Positions 8,424 through 14,646 of a stretch of 15,833 bases of DNA are shown here, in pieces; the first letter of the stretch is position 1; every line of letters begins with the position of its first letter. Source of the DNA: JACMLD01 sp038229695. GTDB lineage: Bacteria > Bacteroidota > Bacteroidia > Chitinophagales > Chitinophagaceae. The stretch spans positions 1 to 15,833 of the forward strand of contig JBBROE010000107.1 of assembly GCA_038229695.1 (NCBI GenBank), in the 5' to 3' direction. The position numbers and the translations under genes were made by a program. The notes under the pieces are model-generated. The model was not told the DNA's origin. It searched no databases and worked only from the letters and a program-made list of their open reading frames with translations.

Positions 8424-8469
8424 CCAGGGCAGTCTGTATTTCCCTGCCGTTGACTCCTTAAGCACTGTG

Positions 8470-8499
8470 AGGCAACACGTTAACCCTCCACCGTTGCCT
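8470..8499. repeat. Short inverted repeat between the DUF4159 gene and typA
   Basis: AGGCAAC (8470-8476) and GTTGCCT (8493-8499) are exact reverse complements separated by 16 bases. The repeat could form a 7-bp hairpin in the RNA downstream of the DUF4159 stop codon. It lacks a T-run and has a large loop, so it is not a convincing intrinsic terminator. It may be an RNA 3'-end stabiliser or simply chance. Confidence 0.35.
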
Positions 8500-8544
8500 T
8501 TCCTCCTTCATCAGACCATGTAACACAAAATTCACATCCTTTCG

Positions 8545-8576
8545 CTTGCCCTGCCGGTTGAATTGTCGTACATTTG
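8545..8576 (+). promoter_or_regulatory. Bacteroidota-type promoter of typA
   Basis: CTTG at 8545-8548 (-33 element, one mismatch to TTTG), a 20-bp spacer, and TACATTTG at 8569-8576 match the Bacteroidota consensus TTTG-N19-21-TAnnTTTG; the -7 element fits perfectly. Transcription would start near 8583 and give a leader of about 60 nt before the typA ATG at 8645. The match is read directly; promoter activity is inferred. Confidence 0.8.
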
Positions 8577-8619
8577 CCGCTTGAAATTCAGGCCTGTCCT
8601 GTCATTTAAATTATACCGC

Positions 8620-8634
8620 TCCCCGCAAAGGGGA
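8620..8634 (+). promoter_or_regulatory. typA: Leader hairpin covering the probable typA ribosome binding site
   Basis: TCCCC (8620-8624) and GGGGA (8630-8634) flank a GCAAA loop and can form a 5-bp, mostly G-C hairpin that ends 10 nt before the ATG. GGGGAA is the only Shine-Dalgarno-like sequence at a sensible spacing. The hairpin would therefore hide it, and opening of the stem could tune translation. This is inferred from sequence complementarity only. Confidence 0.45.
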
Positions 8635-8644
8635 ATTTTCAATT

Positions 8645-10450
8645 ATGAATATCAGAAATATTGCTATCATAGCGCACGTTGACCATGGTAAAACCACGCT
8701 GGTCGACAAAATCCTGCATGCCACGAAAGTGTTCCGGGATAACCAGGAAACCGGGGAGTTGATAATGGACAGTAATGACCTGGAAAGGGAACGCGGCATT
8801 ACCATTTTCAGTAAAAACGCTGCGGTAGATTATAAGGGTACCAAAATCAATGTGATTGATACTCCAGGTCACAGCGACTTTGGCGGTGAAGTGGAACGGG
8901 TATTGAAAATGGCCGATGGCGTACTGCTGCTGGTGGACGCTTTTGAAGGACCGATGCCGCAAACGCGCTTCGTGCTCCAGAAAGCCCTCCAGCTGAACCT
9001 TCGCCCAATTGTGGTGATCAACAAGGTGGACAAGCCAAACTGCCGGCCTGACGAAGTGCATGACGCAGTCTTCGAATTATTTTTCAACCTGGATGCTACG
9101 GAAGAACAGCTCGACTTCCCCACCTTTTACGGTTCGGGAAAGAACGGCTGGTTCAATAACAAAAATGAGCAGATAGAAGGTATCACCCCCCTGCTGGATG
9201 GCATACTGGAACATGTGCCGGCTCCGAAAATTTCCGAAGGACCGCTCCAGATGCAGATCACCTCGCTGGACTATTCGTCTTTCCTCGGCAGGATAGCCGT
9301 CGGCAAAGTAGCGCGCGGATCCATCAAGGAAGGCCAGAGCATCGCCCTAATGCAGGCCGGTGGCATCATAAAGCGCCTGAAAGTGCGCGAATTGTACACC
9401 TTTATGGGTATGGGTAAGAAAAAAGCCACCGAAGTTTTTGCAGGCGATATCTGTGCAGTGGTTGGCCTGGAAGATTTCAATATCGGGGATACCATCGCCG
9501 ACGTGGAAAACCCTGAAGCATTGCCGGTCATCAGCGTGGATGAGCCTACGATGAGCATGCTTTTCGGCATCAACAACTCTCCTTTTTTTGGTAAGGAGGG
9601 AAAATTTGTAACCAGCCGTCACCTGCGTGACCGGCTGATGAAAGAAACAGAAAAAAATCTGGCACTGCGGGTGGAAGACAGCGACAGCGCTGATAGTTTT
9701 CTCGTCTTCGGAAGAGGTATTCTTCACCTGGGTATTCTCATAGAAACCATGCGCCGGGAAGGGTTTGAGCTTACTATCGGGCAGCCGACCGTGCTGATAA
9801 AAGAAATCGATGGCAAGAGAAATGAGCCTTTTGAAGTTTTGGTTGTAGACGTGCCCGGCAATTACAGTGGCAAGGTGATCGACCTGGTAACGCAGAAGAA
9901 AGGCGAAATGCTGGTGATGGAAAGCAAAGGAGAAATGCAGCATCTTGAGTTTGAAATTCCTTCGCGCGGCCTGATTGGTCTCCGCAGCAATATGCTCACC
10001 AATACGGCTGGTGAAGCGGTGATGGCTCACCGTTTCCTGGAATACCGTCCCTGGAAGGGTCCGATTCCCGGAAGAAACAATGGCGTTTTGTTGTCGAAGA
10101 ACCAGGAACGTACCACTGGTTATTCTATCGATAAATTGCAGGACAGGGGAACCTTCTTCGTCGATCCGGGTGAAGAGGTATACACGGGCCAGATTATTGC
10201 CGAGCATATCAAGCCGGGCGATTTGGTTGTGAATGCGACTGAACCGAAAAAGCTGACCAATCACCGGGCAAGCGGTAGTGACGATGCTTCACGGATTGCA
10301 CCAAAGACGCTGATGACGCTCGAAGAATGCATGGAGTATATCCAGCAGGACGAATGCATCGAGGTAACCCCGAAAAGCATCCGCATGCGTAAAGTTGTGC
10401 TGGATGAAGACGAAAGAAAAAAACAAAGCAAGAGAATGGAAACGGCGTGA
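8645..10450 (+). CDS. typA: Ribosome-associated translational GTPase TypA/BipA
   Basis: The 601-residue product is a full-length TypA/BipA. The GTPase domain carries G1 AHVDHGKT (residues 10-17), the G2 region RERGITI (48-54), G3 DTPGH (72-76), G4 NKVD (126-129) and G5 SGK (164-166). It is followed by an EF-Tu-like beta-barrel (about 205-295), EF-G-like domains III and V, and the BipA-specific C-terminal domain. Conserved sequence there includes IPSRGLIGLRSNMLTNTAGE, and after it GRNNGVLLS. TypA binds the 70S ribosome at the site used by EF-G and assists ribosome assembly and growth at low temperature or under stress. The ATG at 8645 gives the conserved N terminus MNIRNIAIIAHVDHG. The gene is monocistronic, bounded by its own promoter upstream and a strong terminator 24 nt after the stop codon. 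No key residue is missing. Confidence 0.98.
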   Translation: MNIRNIAIIAHVDHGKTTLVDKILHATKVFRDNQETGELIMDSNDLERERGITIFSKNAAVDYKGTKINVIDTPGHSDFGGEVERVLKMADGVLLLVDAFEGPMPQTRFVLQKALQLNLRPIVVINKVDKPNCRPDEVHDAVFELFFNLDATEEQLDFPTFYGSGKNGWFNNKNEQIEGITPLLDGILEHVPAPKISEGPLQMQITSLDYSSFLGRIAVGKVARGSIKEGQSIALMQAGGIIKRLKVRELYTFMGMGKKKATEVFAGDICAVVGLEDFNIGDTIADVENPEALPVISVDEPTMSMLFGINNSPFFGKEGKFVTSRHLRDRLMKETEKNLALRVEDSDSADSFLVFGRGILHLGILIETMRREGFELTIGQPTVLIKEIDGKRNEPFEVLVVDVPGNYSGKVIDLVTQKKGEMLVMESKGEMQHLEFEIPSRGLIGLRSNMLTNTAGEAVMAHRFLEYRPWKGPIPGRNNGVLLSKNQERTTGYSIDKLQDRGTFFVDPGEEVYTGQIIAEHIKPGDLVVNATEPKKLTNHRASGSDDASRIAPKTLMTLEECMEYIQQDECIEVTPKSIRMRKVVLDEDERKKQSKRMETA

Positions 10451-10473
10451 TGAAGGCGCTGAAAAATAACGAT

Positions 10474-10501
10474 ACCGCCGGTTGCCCGGCGGTTTTTTTT
10501 T
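10474..10501 (+). terminator. Rho-independent terminator of typA
   Basis: ACCGCCGG (10474-10481), a TTGC loop and CCGGCGGT (10486-10493) form a perfect 8-bp, G-C-rich stem. A run of nine T residues (10493-10501) starts at the last stem base. It lies 24 nt after the typA stop codon on the same strand. Confidence 0.95.
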
Positions 10502-10588
10502 GACTCGCGGCGTAAGCCTCATCGCATGAGTCCGGGCTTGTTTAATCCTGATTAGCAGCGACGCCTGTACCGCTGATCAGGCGTTAAA
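10502..10588. other. Two adjacent imperfect hairpin-forming segments in the intergenic region
   Basis: First segment: CTCAT (10518-10522) pairs with ATGAG (10526-10530) around a 3-nt loop. Outer complementarity exists between AAGC (10514-10517) and GCTT (10536-10539). Second segment: TTTAA (10541-10545), CCTGAT (10547-10552) and CAGCG (10556-10560) pair in order with CGCTG (10571-10575), ATCAGG (10576-10581) and TTAAA (10584-10588). That makes about 16 bp interrupted by small bulges. An alternative stem, ACGCCTG (10561-10567) with CAGGCGT (10578-10584), is mutually exclusive with it. No long T-run follows. The segment lies between the typA terminator and the next promoter, so its transcription is uncertain. 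It could be a regulator site, a structured small RNA or a mobile-element relic. Confidence 0.4.
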
Positions 10589-10647
10589 TCTCACGGTTTA
10601 AAAGCGGAATTGACGTTCAAAACACTGACGGTTATAGCCAGATGCTG

Positions 10648-10655
10648 TATTTTTG
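10648..10655 (+). promoter_or_regulatory. Bacteroidota -7 element upstream of the small CxxC protein gene
   Basis: TATTTTTG at 10648-10655 is a perfect match to TAnnTTTG and lies 15 nt before the ATG at 10671, implying a leader of only about 8-10 nt. No good -33 TTTG is present at the expected distance, so the promoter is weaker than that of typA or needs an activator. Confidence 0.5.
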
Positions 10656-10670
10656 CACAAACAGGTGACT

Positions 10671-10889
10671 ATGAAAAAGCAGGTGTTTATCGGCGTCGTT
10701 GCGATACTGGTACTGGTGCTGCCGCAACTGTTGCAGGCGCAGTGCTCCATTTGCACCCGTACTGCCCAGCAGATGGGGGAAGGGCCCGCGAAGGGACTGA
10801 ATGGTGGAATCCTTTACCTCGCCGGTATGCCTTTTCTTATTCTTGGTTACATTGGTTACCGCTGGTGGAAAAGCAACCCGGAAGGCTAA
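10671..10889 (+). CDS. Small exported or membrane protein with CxxC motif, unknown function
   Basis: The 72-residue product starts with MKKQVFIGVV and a hydrophobic stretch, followed by LQAQ just before CSIC. This looks like a signal peptide cleaved near residue 24, leaving a short mature protein. That mature part begins with a CxxC pair and the conserved-looking TAQQMGEGPAKGLNGGILYL. It ends with a second hydrophobic segment (about residues 50-64) and a basic tail RWWKSNPEG. Small proteins of this pattern (CSIC, then a GLN.GILYL segment, then GYRWW) recur in Bacteroidota genomes from memory, without known function. The ATG at 10671 is preferred over a TTG 18 nt upstream, because that TTG lies inside the -7 promoter element. 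The gene stands alone after the typA terminator and converges on the TlpA-like gene with an 18-bp gap. The CxxC could bind metal or be redox active; neither is shown. Confidence 0.75.
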   Translation: MKKQVFIGVVAILVLVLPQLLQAQCSICTRTAQQMGEGPAKGLNGGILYLAGMPFLILGYIGYRWWKSNPEG

Positions 10890-10907
10890 GCCGGCAGCCC
10901 GACATGT

Positions 10908-12032
10908 TTATTTTTTTACCAGCTTCATTACAGTACGCACCAGCGAATCGGCAGCGATTGCCTTCTTCAGCACAATGCCTTCCGGCGATACCAGGAAATT
11001 AAATGGTATGCTGTCTATTTTGAAGCGCTGCACCGTTTTACCCTTCCACATTTTTTCGTCGATGAGCTGGTGCCAGTCCAGTTTTCCATGTCCAATCATC
11101 TGCGCCCAGCCGGCGCGCTGATCGTCCAGCGCAATACTAACCATGTCGAAATGCGCATGATCGAGGCTGTTATAGAGTTGTCTCTTAGGGTTGTTAAAAG
11201 CCAGGCATTGCGGGCACCAGGGCGACCAGAAATCAAGCAGGTAATATTTTCCCTTCAGGCTGGCCGTATTGAAAACGTTGCCCGAAACATCCGGCAGGCT
11301 GATTCCGGGAAGGACATCGCCGGGTTGGTATTCCTCTTCAAAAATTTTTACAAAACTCACCGTGGCAGAGACGAGTTCCCTCACACCAGGATCGGAGGGG
11401 AATCGCTGCCCGGCTCTCAGGATAAACTTTTTCAGCGCGGCGTAATTGTTTCCAAAATCAAGCTGGTTATAGAATAGCATAAACACAGCCGGGTCTGTCA
11501 CGGTGTCTTCTACGGTTTTGTAACGGTCATACAGCAGCCTCAGGTAATCGCCGGAGCGGTCCTTCGATCGCTTTGCCTGGCTGCTGTCTCCGCTCGCCCT
11601 ACGCAAGCTGTCGGTTTTTTCCTGGTCACGGCTCATAAGGTACGCAATAGAATCCTGGCTGCGCATGAATTGTTGAATAAAGGAGGATGCCGGGGAATGT
11701 GTAAAATGCCAGGCGTTGGTGTTACCATAGTTGGCGTGCACCTCTACTACAGGTTGGTCGGTGGCGAGCAGGATATCCATATTTACCTCCGGCGCCCTCA
11801 CCCGCAGGATGCGTTCCCCGGTAAAGGGCAGGCTGAATACCAGGCTGTCCCGGTCGTGCTGCGCTATCGCTGAATCTTTAAAGGCAATCCCTGCGCCGTT
11901 GAAGGGGAGTTCTTCAAGATAAATCGTTTTGCCGGCCGCGCCACGGATATGCACTTTAACCTGCTGTACAGGTGGTGCGGTCCTGTTGCAGGACAGCAAA
12001 AAAGCCATGCTTACCATACCCGTGATTTTCAT
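10908..12032 (-). CDS. TlpA-like thioredoxin-fold lipoprotein
   Basis: A 374-residue lipoprotein precursor from the ATG at 12032: a short hydrophobic stretch and a lipobox LLSC put the lipidated cysteine at residue 15. The N-terminal part (about 25-115) is beta-rich and resembles the DUF4369 domain common in Bacteroidota thioredoxin-like lipoproteins (HIRGAAGKTIYLEELPFNG). A charged helical linker follows (about 115-235). The C-terminal TlpA/AhpC-type thioredoxin domain has GDVLPGISLPDVSGN, the active-site WCPQC (272-276) after LLDFWSP, and a cis-proline-type IPFNFLVSPEG. Such proteins reduce or exchange disulfides in the periplasm; the in vivo partner is unknown. Alternative starts are ATG at 12038 and TTG at 12041; 12032 was chosen because it puts lysine next to the hydrophobic core. 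It is separated from the upstream SusD/DUF1735 unit by a terminator and so is probably expressed independently. Confidence 0.9.
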   Translation of the reverse strand: MKITGMVSMAFLLSCNRTAPPVQQVKVHIRGAAGKTIYLEELPFNGAGIAFKDSAIAQHDRDSLVFSLPFTGERILRVRAPEVNMDILLATDQPVVEVHANYGNTNAWHFTHSPASSFIQQFMRSQDSIAYLMSRDQEKTDSLRRASGDSSQAKRSKDRSGDYLRLLYDRYKTVEDTVTDPAVFMLFYNQLDFGNNYAALKKFILRAGQRFPSDPGVRELVSATVSFVKIFEEEYQPGDVLPGISLPDVSGNVFNTASLKGKYYLLDFWSPWCPQCLAFNNPKRQLYNSLDHAHFDMVSIALDDQRAGWAQMIGHGKLDWHQLIDEKMWKGKTVQRFKIDSIPFNFLVSPEGIVLKKAIAADSLVRTVMKLVKK

Positions 12033-12100
12033 CCACATCAAGCGAAGTTCAAGGATAAACTTTACATGTACAACCTGGCAGCGCTTCAGGCAAGTTTACT

Positions 12101-12130
12101 AAAAAAAAGAGGTTGTCTCTCAACAACCTC
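12101..12130 (-). terminator. Rho-independent terminator after the DUF1735 gene
   Basis: Read on the minus strand, GAGGTTGT, a 6-nt loop and ACAACCTC form a perfect 8-bp stem (12130-12109), followed directly by eight T residues (12108-12101). It lies 28 nt past the DUF1735 stop codon and should end the SusC-SusD-DUF1735 transcript. Confidence 0.93.
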
Positions 12131-12158
12131 CCTTGGGATAAAAATCAATCAATTGTCA

Positions 12159-13115
12159 TTATTGCCTAACCCATTTTTCATACACCTGGCGCGTGAAAGT
12201 TGCTTCACCATTACCACCGCCCGCATAGCCGTAATGCATCCAGAACGTTTGTTTTGCAGGATCATAGGTGTTATTATAAGTTGACGACACCCATGGTGCT
12301 GTACCTGGATTATTCGGTGCAGCAGCAGAGTAATCAACACCGGCGGGGTTATCCTTTGTCATGAACCCACTGGCAGGAACTGGTGGTGTACTGCCGGCAG
12401 CTGCATAATTGATCAGTGTGTTGGTGGATGAGACGTCGAACTGCAACAGGTAGCCTGACAAATCACTGTGAGGCGCCTGGCAACGGGTAGGACTAAGGGT
12501 GGTAATAGCCTTGGTGGAACTGATCGCCCTGGGCGAAGAGGGGTGAAAAAAGTAACCCGTAACGGTATAGCTGGCTTCGTACGGATTTTTAGCTCCGACC
12601 GAAACAAAAGCCGTCTTCTGGGAACCAATTTGTCCCCCTCCGGAAATAGCGGTAACGGTGAAACCCAGCGCGCTTTTCACGGGGGAAGACGGCAGCTTTG
12701 TGAGATCCACATTGATTTTAATTGACTTAGCGAATTCCCCTGGTGCAAAGGTTACATTGATTGCGCCGTTGGTCATCGGGTTGCTGGCGTCAAAAGTATA
12801 CACCGTAGCAGGTAAAAGCGTGTAGGTGGTACCGTTAGCCGTGTTGTAATCGGTGATGGCAGTGGGACTCAGCTGAATAGTCACTGTTTGCGAGGTGTTC
12901 AGTACAGCTGAATTGGGAACGTCGCGGCGGATTTCCACGATTGCCAGGGTCTGCGAACCCGCCACTGTCAGGTAACTGTTGATCTGTTCAGTATTGGGGA
13001 ACTGGATAACGGTTATTCCCGCGCCATTCAGGCTGCTGGTTTTGTAACAGGAACTCGCAGTTACCACTGCCAGCAGCAGCACCGGAACTAATATTTTTAT
13101 GACTGTAGATTTCAT
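12159..13115 (-). CDS. DUF1735 domain-containing surface lipoprotein
   Basis: The 318-residue protein begins MKSTVIKIL with a hydrophobic core and a lipobox-like end ASSC, so cysteine 23 should be lipidated. About residues 30-165 match the DUF1735 beta-sandwich pattern. They include a strand with NSYLTVAGSQTLAIVEIRRD, a TVTIQLSPTAITDYN segment, the motif YTLLPATVYTF, and GEFAKSIKINVDLTKLPSSP. The C-terminal half is an aromatic-rich beta domain ending in TFTRQVYEKWVRQ, possibly of the DUF4361 type. In Bacteroidota these proteins sit directly after SusC/SusD pairs and act as surface ligand-binding or adhesin-like lipoproteins. The gene follows SusD after 43 nt and is closed by the terminator at 12101-12130. 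The ATG at 13115 is chosen because upstream in-frame sequence lacks signal-peptide character and overlaps the SusD end. The ligand is unknown. Confidence 0.88.
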   Translation of the reverse strand: MKSTVIKILVPVLLLAVVTASSCYKTSSLNGAGITVIQFPNTEQINSYLTVAGSQTLAIVEIRRDVPNSAVLNTSQTVTIQLSPTAITDYNTANGTTYTLLPATVYTFDASNPMTNGAINVTFAPGEFAKSIKINVDLTKLPSSPVKSALGFTVTAISGGGQIGSQKTAFVSVGAKNPYEASYTVTGYFFHPSSPRAISSTKAITTLSPTRCQAPHSDLSGYLLQFDVSSTNTLINYAAAGSTPPVPASGFMTKDNPAGVDYSAAAPNNPGTAPWVSSTYNNTYDPAKQTFWMHYGYAGGGNGEATFTRQVYEKWVRQ

Positions 13116-13158
13116 TATTATTAATTTATGCAGGCTTAAAAAAATCTTCACACATTGT

Positions 13159-14604
13159 TTATTTATCCCACCAAACCCGGTTGTCATGGGTATCAGCACC
13201 ACCATAGGGGAATGCTGCAAGGGCTGCTTTATATGCATCTCCGTTCACCAGCTGCTCGGTGGTGGGGTAAGCGAAGCGCCGGGGAATGGTCTTGGTCAGG
13301 TTAACGGCATCGGGCGCAGGGCTTAACACCGGTACACCAGTTCTTCTCCACTCATCCCAGGCAAATTCTGTGCTGCCATAAAGCGAGAACCATTCTTCCA
13401 GTTGTACCTGCCGCCTGGTAACGGATCCGTTTACCCCATACGCGCTGAGGTAAGCATTAACATCGCCGGTAACGCCCCATTGTGCCCAGGAATCAGAAAC
13501 CCCTTTCGTGAACAAGGTCAGCGCATTTTCTCCTGTTGCATAATTGGGATCCAGCGCTGCCTCAGCCCGAATCAAATCGATGAAGGCGGCGGATACTATC
13601 ACTACAGGAGACACATTAGTTTTAAACGACTTGTTCAGCGCCAGGCTATAATCCGGGTTGGCGGCGATAAAGGATTGCGCATGACCGGTATTCAGGCCAT
13701 AGGGAACACCTTTCACTTTTCCACCGGAATTAACTTCACCATAAGCAGTAATCCGGGGATCAGAATAGGCATTCAGGCTATCCACCATTAGCTTGGAGAT
13801 GGCAAAGAAAGAGGCCGTAGACAAAGCCGAGTAAGCGTTCGGGAATGTTGTAGTATACGTGAGCGTAAAGTTATCCGTATTGCTGGAAATGTAGCCACCC
13901 GGATCGTTCAGCGCCGCGATAAACTGGGTCTTTCCCGTGGCCGGATCAACTTTTGAAAGCTGCATCGCCAGGATCATCCGGAGTGAGTTTGCGAACTTCT
14001 TCCATTTCGTTAAATCGCCATTGTAAATAACGTCTCCCCTGATGACCGGTGAGTTGGTGGTGAAACTGCTCACCGCACTCGTAAGTTCTTTAAAAAGATC
14101 GGTATAAATATCCTGTTGTTTGTCGTATTTCACCTGCGTAGCACCTGTGAGTGCGCTGGTATAGGGTATATCGCCATAACGGTTCGTCAGGATAGAGAAT
14201 TCATACGCACGAAGTATGCGGGCGATCTGTATTTGATTGACAGGGTTACCATCACCTACCACGCTTAGCGGTGATTTTGTTGCAATGTTGATGATGTTCT
14301 GCAAATCCTCCAGCGGGCCTACATAGAAACCATCCCAGGACGCAGCGGTCTGCAGGTAAAGCGAATTACCCGGGTACTGCAGCTCACTGTAGTATTGTAC
14401 ATAAAAGCCCTGGTTGGTGGATTGCGGCACGCCGCCCAGCGTAGATTCCACATTGGTCAGCAGGGCTGACGTAATTGGCGTGGTTGCACCATTCGGACTC
14501 ACATTCAAATCTCCAAAATCTTTTGGATTACACGCATTGAAAACAACTGCTGCACCCAATACAGCGAGCGTTGTCTTCCGTTGTAAATCTTGTATCAGTT
14601 TCAT
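13159..14604 (-). CDS. SusD/RagB-family outer-membrane lipoprotein
   Basis: A 481-residue SusD-like protein (SusD-like_2 type). MKLIQDLQRKTTLAVLGA and the lipobox FNAC place the lipid cysteine at residue 25. The mature N terminus FGDLNVSPNGATTP has the NP-containing motif typical of this branch. The helical TPR-like repeats follow, including LQIARILRA-type and WKKFANSLRMILAMQLSK segments. The C-terminal LEEWFSLYGSTEFAWDEWRRTG and the RRFAYPTTEQ motif are hallmark SusD sequences. SusD proteins cap the SusC transporter at the cell surface and capture ligand. The gene lies 42 nt downstream of the SusC stop codon. It is followed after 43 nt by the DUF1735 gene, on one strand, so the three are almost surely cotranscribed. 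The ATG at 14604 is chosen over upstream in-frame codons because the signal peptide starts there. Confidence 0.95.
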   Translation of the reverse strand: MKLIQDLQRKTTLAVLGAAVVFNACNPKDFGDLNVSPNGATTPITSALLTNVESTLGGVPQSTNQGFYVQYYSELQYPGNSLYLQTAASWDGFYVGPLEDLQNIINIATKSPLSVVGDGNPVNQIQIARILRAYEFSILTNRYGDIPYTSALTGATQVKYDKQQDIYTDLFKELTSAVSSFTTNSPVIRGDVIYNGDLTKWKKFANSLRMILAMQLSKVDPATGKTQFIAALNDPGGYISSNTDNFTLTYTTTFPNAYSALSTASFFAISKLMVDSLNAYSDPRITAYGEVNSGGKVKGVPYGLNTGHAQSFIAANPDYSLALNKSFKTNVSPVVIVSAAFIDLIRAEAALDPNYATGENALTLFTKGVSDSWAQWGVTGDVNAYLSAYGVNGSVTRRQVQLEEWFSLYGSTEFAWDEWRRTGVPVLSPAPDAVNLTKTIPRRFAYPTTEQLVNGDAYKAALAAFPYGGADTHDNRVWWDK

Positions 14605-14646
14605 GTTAAAATTAATTAGGATAAAAAAATAACGCACCGCTCTTTC

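Noticed and set aside
8424..8450. CAGGG/CCCTG complementarity just after the DUF4159 stop codon as a terminator
   Set aside because: The stem is only 5 bp with a 12-nt loop and no T-run follows, so it does not qualify as an intrinsic terminator.
9347..10264. Long open reading frame of about 305 codons on the minus strand inside typA
   Set aside because: It lies entirely antisense to a full-length, well-conserved typA and its translation resembles no protein family; it is a shadow frame.
12042..12100. Promoter for the TlpA-like gene on the minus strand (CTTG, 20-bp spacer, TACATGTA)
   Set aside because: The -7 candidate has two mismatches to TAnnTTTG and another, equally weak candidate (TATCCTTG) exists nearby, so no position can be supported.
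13116..13238. Extended start for the DUF1735 protein (41 extra residues)
   Set aside because: The extra residues would overlap the end of the SusD gene and would bury the clear lipoprotein signal peptide that starts at 13115.
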